A stretch of 5,047 nt of DNA, taken from an uncultured Bacteroidales bacterium (GTDB taxonomy: Bacteria; Bacteroidota; Bacteroidia; Bacteroidales; Paludibacteraceae). The notes under the pieces were generated by a model. It made no database searches. It was not told the origin of the DNA and saw nothing but the letters and a program-made list of their open reading frames with translations. The DNA is taken from contig CAIUKZ010000401.1 of NCBI GenBank assembly GCA_903899865.1, positions 1 through 5,047 of the forward strand. The letters run 5' to 3'. Both the position numbers and the translations under genes were made by a program. Below, one piece after another: positions 1 through 5,047 of the stretch (positions are counted from its first letter, which is position 1; each line of letters begins with the position of its first letter).

Positions 1-234
1 AATAAACTTTTGAAGTACACCTTCATTATAATTTACCCACCAATAATAATGCATTACAGAGTATTTGACACCATTTTTCTTTAGTTCGTCTGAAAGAGGA
101 CCATCGTGATTGACAAGCACATAAGGAATTACGTTATACTTATCCTTTAGAAGAATAATTAATGCTAACATTGATTTATTTGCACCATATAAACCAGAAT
201 AATGTGTAACAAATAGCACTTTCAACTGCTTCAT
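1..234 (-). CDS. GT4-family glycosyltransferase, N-terminal part (cut by window edge)
   Basis: Reading leftward from the ATG at 234, 78 codons are open to the window edge, so only the N-terminus is present. The start MKQLKVLFVTHYSGLYGANK followed by a helix (SMLALIILLK) and then a strand with VLVNHDGPLSDELKKNGVKY matches the acceptor-binding Rossmann half of GT-B retaining glycosyltransferases of family GT4: a hydrophobic first strand, a Gly-rich loop, and the 'DGPL..EL...GV' segment. The donor-binding domain with the E(x7)E motif lies outside the window. The ATG directly follows the TAG of the upstream GT2 gene (TAGATG, no spacer), which implies translational coupling in one operon. The likely role is adding a sugar to a lipid-linked repeat unit on the cytoplasmic side of the membrane. 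Sugar specificity cannot be read. Confidence 0.8.
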   Translation of the reverse strand, partial: MKQLKVLFVTHYSGLYGANKSMLALIILLKDKYNVIPYVLVNHDGPLSDELKKNGVKYSVMHYYWWVNYNEGVLQKFI

Positions 235-1074
235 CTACTTTGAACTTACATATTTAAATCGCTGAACTATCCAATGTGCAAGTTTATAATAGGCAACTAA
301 CACTCTATATAGAATATGTTGAGATTTAATCCATTTAAGATAAATCATTTCTTCTCGTTCTTTGAACCACAATTCATAATCTGGTACAAATTTTTGCATG
401 AGCGGTTCAGATAATACCAAATTAACCTCTTCTTGATAGAGCAAAATATTTTCTTCTTTTGAAGAAATACCTTCCAAATTATAATCACAAATTATTCTGT
501 GTACATTCTGTGTAGAACAATTATTCAATATAATTGTACGAAGAAAAAACTCCCAGTCACCACAAAATTTCAAGTCTTCTCGATACATCCCAAATTTTTC
601 GAAAAGATAACGTTTTATAAATGTAGATTGATGGTTCATTGAGTATTTATAATAGTATCTAAAAGTGTGAATATCAATATGTCCTGAAACATACATGACG
701 TTCCCATTTTTGCTTACATTGCATTGCGCACATAATATATCGGCTGTATAATCATTACAAAAAACGTCTGATAATGCATTTTCATCTAACAAAAAATCAC
801 CAGAATTTACAAACAACAAATAGTCTCCAGTAGCCATATTTATACCCTTATTCATTGCTTGAAAAACTCCTGAGTCTCTTTCAGAAATCCACTTAAAGCT
901 TATTGACAAAAACCTTTCTGCCGATTGTTTAATAAGTCCTACACTTTCGTCTGTGGAATTACCATCAACAATGATATATTCAAAATCAATAAATTTCTGT
1001 ATCGCTACACTTTCAATCGTTTTTAGAAGACCATTATAGTTATTTAAATTTATAGTAATTATGGATAATTTCAT
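235..1074 (-). CDS. GT2-family glycosyltransferase (GT-A fold)
   Basis: This is a 279-residue protein of normal length for small bacterial GT2 enzymes. It opens with the nucleotide-binding strand MKLSIITINLNN, followed by IIVDGNSTDES (residues 34-44), the SERDSGVFQAMNKG segment (64-77) that contacts the nucleotide sugar, and FVNSGDFL (88-95), where the usual metal-binding DxD is replaced by N-S-G-D. That replacement is normal in the WcaA-like subgroup common in Bacteroidota glycan loci. Residues 147-176 carry NHQSTF and CGDWEF; Asp173 is the likely catalytic base. The basic, aromatic C-terminus (about 240-279) may form an amphipathic membrane-associating tail. No signal peptide is visible, so a cytoplasmic, membrane-peripheral role is expected: sugar transfer to an undecaprenyl-linked glycan. 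The start ATG is unambiguous, and the TAG abuts the next gene's ATG. Donor and acceptor are unknown. Confidence 0.9.
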   Translation of the reverse strand: MKLSIITINLNNYNGLLKTIESVAIQKFIDFEYIIVDGNSTDESVGLIKQSAERFLSISFKWISERDSGVFQAMNKGINMATGDYLLFVNSGDFLLDENALSDVFCNDYTADILCAQCNVSKNGNVMYVSGHIDIHTFRYYYKYSMNHQSTFIKRYLFEKFGMYREDLKFCGDWEFFLRTIILNNCSTQNVHRIICDYNLEGISSKEENILLYQEEVNLVLSEPLMQKFVPDYELWFKEREEMIYLKWIKSQHILYRVLVAYYKLAHWIVQRFKYVSSK

Positions 1075-1213
1075 ATATGACCTCTTGAATATCTATTTTT
1101 TTGTATAATACCGTATAAGCCAATGCTTTTAGAAATTATCTATTGTTAAGTTTTTCATAGTACGAAAAGACATGAAAAATTGAGAAACTATAATTGACGG
1201 TAAAACAAAGCAA
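1075..1213 (-). other. Intergenic spacer between the GT11 and GT2 genes
   Basis: This 139-base spacer is the longest gap in the otherwise compact operon, where other gaps are 0 to 50 bases. I find no open frame of note, no GC-rich terminator hairpin with a T run in the direction of transcription, and no clear Bacteroidota-type promoter (TTTG with TAnnTTTG) on the minus strand. A weak AT stem at 1152-1168 is present. An internal promoter or the decayed remnant of a lost gene are both possible; neither is demonstrated. Confidence 0.4.
1081..1085 (-). promoter_or_regulatory. Possible ribosome-binding site of the GT2 gene
   Basis: On the minus strand AGAGG lies 6 bases before the GT2 ATG, with context AAGAGGTCATATATG. 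It is the only convincing Shine-Dalgarno-like match in front of any gene of the operon. The starts of the ACP, VOC and GT11 genes have AT-rich leaders with none at proper spacing, as is common in Bacteroidota. A chance match is possible. Confidence 0.35.
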
Positions 1214-2053
1214 CTAGTTTCTTAAAGTATGTTCGAAATGTTCTCCATCAGCGAATATGTCCACAGCACAAATTACTTTAAACAGATTTAAAGCAATTTC
1301 TTGAGACTTCGAACGAATAATGCACAATGGCACTTTTCCATAAAATGATGCCCACATTGAAAAAGTAGAGGGTGGTCCTATCAAATAATCACACAAAGAT
1401 AAAGTGTATAAATCCTCAACCCCTGTAGCATCTTTCATCTGGTGACATTCAACGGCATCAAAATCACTCAATACAACACTCTCATCTGAACAAATAATAA
1501 AAGTAACATCTTGGTTTGTACTTTGATAGATTGCATCCCTTATAGCAATCATTTTATTTAAATACACACTATTATCATAATAATAAATGCCATTTAAATG
1601 ATTAACATAATCCCTTCTTCTTATATGGACACCCACCAATATCTTATCAACTTTGTGACTAGAAATAAATTCACTACATCGGTTGACATATTTCATTTTA
1701 GGTGTAAATAGTTGACAAACAACATCTCTGTAATAAGATAATAGAGATAACTCTGACCGATAATCCCACCCAATACAATTTGTAACACCTATATATCTTT
1801 CAAAGTAATCAAAATGATAGCGAGGAAAAAACTTTGAATAAACACGAGAAAGAAACTTTAGCAACTTCTTAATATGCTTATTAGTTACAATGTGAACGTT
1901 TGGGATTAGATTCAGATTTTCAAAACATGATATATATTCATCAAAATCAACAATATATAGAGAAGTGTGATGCTTTAAAGAATATGCAATCATAGAGGAA
2001 TATGACCATATTCTGTTACACATCTGCCCACCATTACTTTTTAAAATTATCAT
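1214..2053 (-). CDS. GT11-like glycosyltransferase (alpha-1,2-fucosyltransferase family)
   Basis: A 279-residue protein starting at the ATG at 2053. A TTG one codon upstream (2056) would add one residue and is unlikely to be used. The N-terminus carries the Gly-rich nucleotide-sugar loop SNGGQMCNRIWSY (about 6-18). The diagnostic fucosyltransferase motif HIRRRDY lies at about 143-149; its Arg residues bind GDP-fucose phosphates in the alpha-1,2/alpha-1,6/O-fucosyltransferase superfamily. It is followed by the strand FIICSDES (186-192) and a C-terminal segment GVEDLYTLSLCDYLIGPPSTFSMWAS (about 211-236; shown here as its key stretch), corresponding to the family's 'D......D..I...STFS.WA' motif. 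The order and spacing fit GT11 well. The GDP-fucose donor is inferred from the family and not proven, since divergent Bacteroidota members remain uncharacterised. It probably adds a sugar, plausibly fucose, to the growing repeat unit in the cytoplasm. Confidence 0.82.
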   Translation of the reverse strand: MIILKSNGGQMCNRIWSYSSMIAYSLKHHTSLYIVDFDEYISCFENLNLIPNVHIVTNKHIKKLLKFLSRVYSKFFPRYHFDYFERYIGVTNCIGWDYRSELSLLSYYRDVVCQLFTPKMKYVNRCSEFISSHKVDKILVGVHIRRRDYVNHLNGIYYYDNSVYLNKMIAIRDAIYQSTNQDVTFIICSDESVVLSDFDAVECHQMKDATGVEDLYTLSLCDYLIGPPSTFSMWASFYGKVPLCIIRSKSQEIALNLFKVICAVDIFADGEHFEHTLRN

Positions 2054-2103
2054 CAATTTACCAGAATTTATTCCTCGAAAAAAAATATATCAATTGTCTA
2101 ACT

Positions 2104-2481
2104 CTATTTCTGCAACAATTCTACTAGACCATAAGAAGTCTGTACAAATGCAACCAACCTATTGCCAAAAAGTATTGCTGGTTTAGGCTCTGAGATTAAT
2201 AAGGCACCTTTCGTGATATAGGAATTAAGAATTTCTTCCAAATTCTCAACCTCATAACAAACATGATAATATCTAATACCTTTGCTTACTAACCTTTGCA
2301 CCTGAGGTCCTGAAATAAATTCCACATCTAAGCCTGTATCTGTATTGATTAAGCATAATTCTGCATTTTGTAAGTCATCTCTAACTACAGGACTTCGATG
2401 TAAAACAGTATGATAGTTTGAAAAATCTTGAATAGACTCCTCAATATTCTCACACGCAATTCCAACATGGTGAATTTTCAT
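2104..2481 (-). CDS. Small VOC-superfamily protein (glyoxalase / methylmalonyl-CoA epimerase-like)
   Basis: A 125-residue protein starting at the ATG at 2481. A TTG two codons upstream is in frame but less likely, because MKIHHVGIAC is the standard beginning of a VOC domain. Two beta-alpha-beta-beta-beta modules are visible: IHHVGIACENIEES (3-16) and YYHVCYEVENLEEIL (71-85). The expected metal ligands are seen as His5, His73 and Glu121 (GLVELL), with Glu54 in DVEFIS at the place of the fourth ligand, so metal binding is plausible. Length suits a single-subunit epimerase or lyase that dimerises. It sits between the ACP gene (33-base gap) and the GT11 gene (50-base gap), which argues against housekeeping methylmalonyl-CoA metabolism and for action on an acyl-ACP or acyl-sugar intermediate made with the FkbH-like protein. 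The substrate is inferred, not known. Confidence 0.78.
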   Translation of the reverse strand: MKIHHVGIACENIEESIQDFSNYHTVLHRSPVVRDDLQNAELCLINTDTGLDVEFISGPQVQRLVSKGIRYYHVCYEVENLEEILNSYITKGALLISEPKPAILFGNRLVAFVQTSYGLVELLQK

Positions 2482-2514
2482 AATCAATGTTTCAACAGAA
2501 GTATTTGTAGATAA

Positions 2515-2754
2515 TCACTGCTTAGACTCAATAGCATCAATTAAATCAGAAATCAAAAGCCAAGTATTATATTCTAGTGACTTAAATTTAATTTTAAATT
2601 GCTTCTCAATTCCAACTACTATCTGTATCATGGACAATGAGTCCCACCCATCAATATCTAATAAACGAGTTGACTCATTGATTTCAATCTCATTTTCATC
2701 TAAAATCACACTAATAATATCAATTATTTGTGACAAAATTTCTGCTCTTTTCAT
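2515..2754 (-). CDS. Acyl carrier protein (stand-alone, phosphopantetheine-binding)
   Basis: A 79-residue acidic helical protein of typical ACP length. The carrier signature is GWDSLSMIQIV (36-46), with Ser39 as the 4'-phosphopantetheine attachment site; the preceding STRLLDID and the following helix II (SLSMIQIVVGIEKQF) are canonical, and helix IV ends in LISDLIDAIESK. The ATG at 2754 is the clear start. It is 13 bases downstream of the FkbH-like stop codon, so the two are almost certainly co-translated. In characterised systems (methoxymalonyl-ACP and tetronate pathways) an FkbH-type enzyme loads glyceryl from 1,3-bisphosphoglycerate onto such a discrete ACP. Its presence here rather than in a fatty-acid synthesis cluster supports a dedicated acyl donor for glycan decoration. 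Confidence 0.92.
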   Translation of the reverse strand: MKRAEILSQIIDIISVILDENEIEINESTRLLDIDGWDSLSMIQIVVGIEKQFKIKFKSLEYNTWLLISDLIDAIESKQ

Positions 2755-2767
2755 TATTAAAATTTAC

Positions 2768-4261
2768 TTATGTTTTTAATTTGATGTGGTTCTCTCTTTC
2801 CACGTAGTCTATCAGTTTACATTCCCAAAGCGATGTTGGTATAAGAACAAACCCTAGACTGGATAACAAATCTTTGACAATCAAATTTTTCTCAGTTTGT
2901 ATATATTCTCCTTGAATTTTCTCAAATCCATTTTCTCTTGCCAAATTCACAATAGTGTTCATAATAAAATCTTCCATCCCTCTTTTAAGTACTCTGCAAC
3001 TCATAAACCATGAATCAATAAATAGAGTGAAGCTATCAATACGTTGAAGAATTATGGCCGCTATTAATCCATTATCACCAAACTTATCTTCTAAATTAAA
3101 TGATAATGTGAACCATTCATTGGATTTAAGCAGTGAATGTAATTGCTCCTCAGTATATCTTATCGTTCTTAAATTAAACTGATTCGAACGTTGAGATAGT
3201 TGAGCCACTCGTGGAATAGAATATGTATCAAATGCTCTAACCACGGCACACATATTGATGCTTTTCAGAAAATCATTGACATTGGAAAATGACTCAAGCG
3301 TTGAATTAAAATTCTCTTGTGTCTGATAATAATTTGTCCGTTGACTATCTTCATTGGCAATTGAAGTTACCTCAAAAAGATTTAAACTTGCAAGAAAATC
3401 AAGATATAATGCTGGATCCTCAGGCAAATCTGGTATTGTAATATCGGGAAAACTCTGCCTAACTATCTCTCGTTCATAGGGATTATCATCCAAAAAAACC
3501 ATGGAATCAAATCCGATATTTAATTTCTTTTGTATGGTATTAATATTTTCTGGCTTACTTTCCCAGTTGGCAATAAAAATGGCAATATCTGTTAAACGAA
3601 GAACCATCTCAGGATGATTTATAAACGGATCTTTAGCAATATCATCCGAATTTTTACTACAAACAGCCAGCACCACCCCGCGTTGCTTCAATTTTTTTAA
3701 CCAATATTGAAATTCTGTAAAAACTTTGCCTATTCCAAAGTTACCTACCTGAATATTATCGATACCATCATCACCAATCACCCCACCCCAAATAGTGTTA
3801 TCTAAATCGAGAATTATACATTTCTTTACCCTGCCAAGTAGCGAATTGATAATTTTAAGAACAGAATTTGCAAAATAAGGCATTGCATCCAAGCTCAACA
3901 CCATCTCTGTGTTAGCATAAATTGGAGCATCCCAATATCTTTCACGTCCAATCAAATTTTGAATTGAACTCAAATCACAAATATAAAAACCACTGGTAAT
4001 GAGCGAAAACTCTTGAAGTTGGTAATTGATTTTTCGAAGCTGAAACACGAATGAATCTTCAACCTTACTAGCAAATTGTCCAAATACACAATCATCCTCT
4101 TCAACAAAATTACAATAAATAATTGTAGAATTAACCTTTGAGCGTAAGTTATTCGTAATTTGTTGTATCCTTTCTATTGTTTGAGTGGCAAATCCACCTC
4201 TAATTTCTTCTGGACATTTATTATACTTTTGTAATAATTTATGTGTTGATTCAAAAATCAA
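2768..4261 (-). CDS. FkbH-like HAD-IIIC phosphatase / GNAT protein, 5'-truncated
   Basis: This two-domain FkbH-family protein transfers a glyceryl unit from 1,3-bisphosphoglycerate to an acyl carrier protein. Numbering from the TTG at 4261 gives 497 residues, while Bacteroidota relatives are usually somewhat longer at the N-terminus (from memory). Residues 1-140 are the N-terminal SGNH-like region (VFGQFASKVEDSF, FYICDLSSIQ). The HAD core follows: DLDNTIWGGVIGDDG (152-166) with the DxDxT nucleophile motif, CSKN (201-204), Lys236 in ESKPENI, and FLDDNPYERE (257-266). The GNAT-like half has LSQRSNQFNLRTIRYT (355-370), KFGDNGLI (393-400) and SCRVLKRGME (421-430), whose Cys422 corresponds to the family's conserved cysteine. 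The TTG start is probably an artefact: the next in-frame Met is residue 120, and family-like sequence continues upstream. The gene is broken at the junction with the AT-rich DNA, so here it may be non-functional. Confidence 0.9.
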   Translation of the reverse strand: MIFESTHKLLQKYNKCPEEIRGGFATQTIERIQQITNNLRSKVNSTIIYCNFVEEDDCVFGQFASKVEDSFVFQLRKINYQLQEFSLITSGFYICDLSSIQNLIGRERYWDAPIYANTEMVLSLDAMPYFANSVLKIINSLLGRVKKCIILDLDNTIWGGVIGDDGIDNIQVGNFGIGKVFTEFQYWLKKLKQRGVVLAVCSKNSDDIAKDPFINHPEMVLRLTDIAIFIANWESKPENINTIQKKLNIGFDSMVFLDDNPYEREIVRQSFPDITIPDLPEDPALYLDFLASLNLFEVTSIANEDSQRTNYYQTQENFNSTLESFSNVNDFLKSINMCAVVRAFDTYSIPRVAQLSQRSNQFNLRTIRYTEEQLHSLLKSNEWFTLSFNLEDKFGDNGLIAAIILQRIDSFTLFIDSWFMSCRVLKRGMEDFIMNTIVNLARENGFEKIQGEYIQTEKNLIVKDLLSSLGFVLIPTSLWECKLIDYVERENHIKLKT

Positions 4262-4327
4262 TACTGTGTCAACCGAATTGAATTGTTGAAAGTCATCCGA
4301 ATAAATAATTTGATCAATTTGATTAAT
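4262..4327 (-). pseudogene. Remnant of the FkbH-like gene upstream of the callable start
   Basis: The FkbH frame stays open for 22 codons upstream of the TTG, reading INQIDQIIYSDDFQQFNSVD then TV, before TAA codons at 4328-4330 and 4331-4333. This resembles what precedes 'FxSTHKLL' in intact family members (an 'NQIERQ...D....F.PD.VIIF' pattern, recalled rather than searched). No ATG, GTG at a sensible place or ribosome-binding site is present. I infer that real coding sequence is cut near 4307-4330. The final residues come from the 9-bp repeat, so the exact breakpoint is uncertain by about 25 bases. Confidence 0.6.
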
Positions 4328-4351
4328 TTATTAAATTTGACCAATTAATAA
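4307..4351. repeat. Degenerate 9-bp tandem repeat at the composition junction
   Basis: Five consecutive 9-mers can be read from 4307: AATTTGATC, AATTTGATT, AATTTATTA, AATTTGACC and AATTAATAA. The core AATTTGA occurs exactly at 4307, 4316 and 4334, spacings of 9 and 18. The block straddles the point where the FkbH frame ends and the AT-rich plus-strand DNA begins. Such a repeat could be a microhomology used in recombination or a false overlap used by an assembler. It is only a few diverged units in AT-rich sequence, so partial coincidence is possible. Confidence 0.5.
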
Positions 4352-4387
4352 AATAAAAATGTATAGTAATAATATACTAGAATCAAA
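4333..4387 (+). promoter_or_regulatory. AT-rich leader with a near-match to a Mimiviridae early promoter
   Basis: AAATTTGA at 4333-4340 differs by one base from the AAAATTGA early-promoter motif of Mimiviridae and lies 47 bases before the ATG at 4388, close to the short end of the usual distance. The leader after it is almost pure A/T (a hand count gives 8 G/C in 4321-4380). The same bases belong to the 9-bp repeat, so the match may be incidental. No bacterial ribosome-binding site precedes the ATG. Confidence 0.25.
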
Positions 4388-4942
4388 ATGGGTAGAAAAA
4401 AGATTATAAAAGAAGTGATAGCTGAAATATTACCATCATCAGATATACAACCTGAACCACAAATAGAAGTTATTAATGAACCTATTGAATTAAAACCATC
4501 TATACAATCAGATACTACAACCGTAGAATCAGAATCAGACACAGATTCATTAATTGTTGCTAATAAAAAAAGGGTATTAAGTGATAAAACAAAAGATGCA
4601 TTAAAAAAAGGTAGAGATAAATTAGCTGAGAAATGGATTCAAGATCGAGAAAGAAATGAAGAATTAAAATCAAAGTATGCTATTAAAAAAGCAAATAAGA
4701 TCATTAAAGAAAAACTTAAGATTAAAAAAGATATGGGAGTTGAAGAATTAGATTCAGAGGATGAAGAACCAATAAAAATAGTTCAACCAAAAAAAGCAAA
4801 AAAACAACAAGTAATAGTATTGCCAACTGAATCAGATTCAGAGGATGAAATAATTATAAAAAAAGATAAGAAAATAAAAAAGGTTGTTGAACCAATTAAA
4901 ACAGAACCAATAAAATCAAAACCAAATATTGTATTTTATTAA
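4388..4942 (+). CDS. Hypothetical Lys/Glu-rich low-complexity protein, giant-virus-like
   Basis: I do not recognise a named family. The 184-residue protein has a basic start (MGRKKIIKEV), then a Pro/Glu-rich disordered stretch (15-50), an acidic serine cluster SESDTDS (48-54), and a highly charged helical or coiled segment with LSDKTKDALKKGRDKLAEKW (64-83) running to about residue 115. Two acidic patches, DSEDEE (122-127) and SDSEDE (149-154), resemble casein-kinase-2 sites, and each is followed by a lysine-rich block (PKKAKK, KKDKKIKK). The C-terminus is PNIVFY. There is no signal peptide or membrane helix. The '(S)DK.K.ALKKGR.KL' helix plus acidic/basic tail resembles uncharacterised proteins of Nucleocytoviricota (from memory, moderate confidence); a nucleic-acid or chromatin-associated role is speculative. 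Codons are strongly A/T-ending, and strand, composition and style differ from the neighbouring operon. Confidence 0.75.
   Translation: MGRKKIIKEVIAEILPSSDIQPEPQIEVINEPIELKPSIQSDTTTVESESDTDSLIVANKKRVLSDKTKDALKKGRDKLAEKWIQDRERNEELKSKYAIKKANKIIKEKLKIKKDMGVEELDSEDEEPIKIVQPKKAKKQQVIVLPTESDSEDEIIIKKDKKIKKVVEPIKTEPIKSKPNIVFY
4750..4849 (+). repeat. In-frame 16-bp direct repeat within the hypothetical gene
   Basis: AGATTCAGAGGATGAA occurs exactly at 4750-4765 and 4834-4849, 84 bases (28 codons) apart and in the same reading phase. Each encodes DSEDE followed by a lysine-rich block, suggesting an internal duplication of an acidic-then-basic module of about 28 residues whose remainder has diverged. 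Confidence 0.6.
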
Positions 4943-4945
4943 GAA

Positions 4946-4980
4946 ATAATATAATTTCATCTAACATATAATTATATTAT
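4946..4980 (+). terminator. All-A/T perfect hairpin after the stop codon (virus-type 3'-end signal)
   Basis: ATAATATAATT (4946-4956) and AATTATATTAT (4970-4980) are exact reverse complements, giving an 11-bp stem with a 13-base loop, three bases after the TAA at 4940-4942. It has no GC-rich stem and no T run, so it does not resemble a bacterial intrinsic terminator. It fits the AT-rich hairpins reported at transcript 3' ends and polyadenylation sites in Mimivirus. It ends three bases before the next ATG. Confidence 0.5.
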
Positions 4981-4983
4981 AAA

Positions 4984-5047
4984 ATGCCAAAGAAAATGAA
5001 AAAACAAAGGATGATTAGAATGAGAGGAACTAAAGAAAAAAAAGAAA
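4984..5047 (+). CDS. Start of a basic hypothetical protein (cut by window edge)
   Basis: An ATG at 4984 opens a frame that runs without stop to the window edge, 21 residues: MPKKMKKQRMIRMRGTKEKK then E. It is extremely Lys/Arg-rich, like the N-terminal tails of nucleic-acid-binding proteins. Gene spacing of 41 bases after the previous stop on the same strand fits dense viral packing. Too little is present to assign a family. Confidence 0.5.
   Translation, partial: MPKKMKKQRMIRMRGTKEKKE

Noticed and set aside
1152..1168. Short inverted repeat TTTTC / GAAAA with a 7-base loop
   Set aside because: A 5-bp AT-rich stem is too weak for a terminator and is not followed by a T run in the direction of the operon.
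1175..1183. Exact AAAAATTGA, identical to a Mimiviridae-type early promoter, on the plus strand
   Set aside because: No plus-strand gene follows it; downstream is the antisense of the GT11 gene. The motif is expected by chance in AT-rich DNA, and another copy occurs on the minus strand inside the FkbH coding region near 3689-3697.
2054..2056. TTG as start of the GT11 gene, and likewise TTG at 2485-2487 for the VOC gene
   Set aside because: An ATG lies one codon (GT11) or two codons (VOC) downstream and leaves the conserved first beta strand intact; TTG is a rare start and neither has a supporting ribosome-binding site.
2104..2481. VOC protein as a housekeeping methylmalonyl-CoA epimerase
   Set aside because: The metal-ligand pattern fits the fold, but the gene lies inside a polysaccharide operon between ACP and glycosyltransferase genes, with no mutase or carboxylase genes nearby, so the name would overstate the function.
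4361..4377. Inverted repeat GTATA / TATAC in the leader of the hypothetical gene
   Set aside because: Only 5 bp in nearly pure A/T sequence, with alternative equally weak pairings; not distinguishable from chance.
4345..4542. Minus-strand open frame of 65 codons opposite the hypothetical gene
   Set aside because: It is the antisense shadow of the Ser/Asp/Glu-rich plus-strand coding region; its Ser/Asp/Val/Ile-rich product has no recognisable domain, and the plus-strand frame is much longer with a sensible start.
1..5047. Search for tRNA, rRNA, CRISPR array, insertion sequence or phage attachment site
   Set aside because: No cloverleaf-like segment, regularly spaced long direct repeats, transposase-like protein or terminal inverted repeats were seen on either strand.

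Overview
The window appears to join two unrelated kinds of DNA. Positions 1 to about 4327 hold a tightly packed minus-strand operon for surface-polysaccharide biosynthesis. It reads like the O-antigen or capsule loci of Bacteroidota such as Bacteroides, Prevotella and relatives. That placement is inferred from recalled protein-family resemblance, the short or absent intergenic gaps and the near absence of Shine-Dalgarno sites; no search was run. Positions from about 4330 to 5047 are visibly more AT-rich, lie on the plus strand, and look like DNA of a giant virus (Nucleocytoviricota, Mimiviridae-like) or possibly an AT-rich protist: a lysine- and glutamate-rich hypothetical protein, a perfect all-A/T hairpin after its stop codon, and the start of a second basic protein.

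In transcription order (right to left) the operon encodes an FkbH-like HAD-IIIC/GNAT protein, an acyl carrier protein, a small VOC-fold protein, a GT11-type (alpha-1,2-fucosyltransferase-like) glycosyltransferase, a GT2 glycosyltransferase and the N-terminus of a GT4 glycosyltransferase that runs off the left edge. FkbH proteins load a glyceryl unit from 1,3-bisphosphoglycerate onto an acyl carrier protein. The FkbH-ACP-VOC trio next to glycosyltransferases therefore suggests a three-carbon acyl precursor, glyceryl or something derived from it, used to decorate a sugar in the glycan that the glycosyltransferases assemble.

The most important observation is the junction. The FkbH gene has no credible start: its only callable start is a TTG, the next in-frame Met is residue 120, and family-like sequence continues upstream of the TTG until stop codons appear at 4328-4333. 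That is where composition changes and where a degenerate 9-bp tandem repeat lies. The gene is 5'-truncated exactly where the other type of DNA begins. The simplest explanation is a chimeric metagenomic contig; a genuine recent insertion of a bacterial glycan locus into a viral genome is the more exciting but less likely alternative. Two other genes (GT11 and VOC) should start at ATG codons slightly inside the longest open frames, and these starts are used here.
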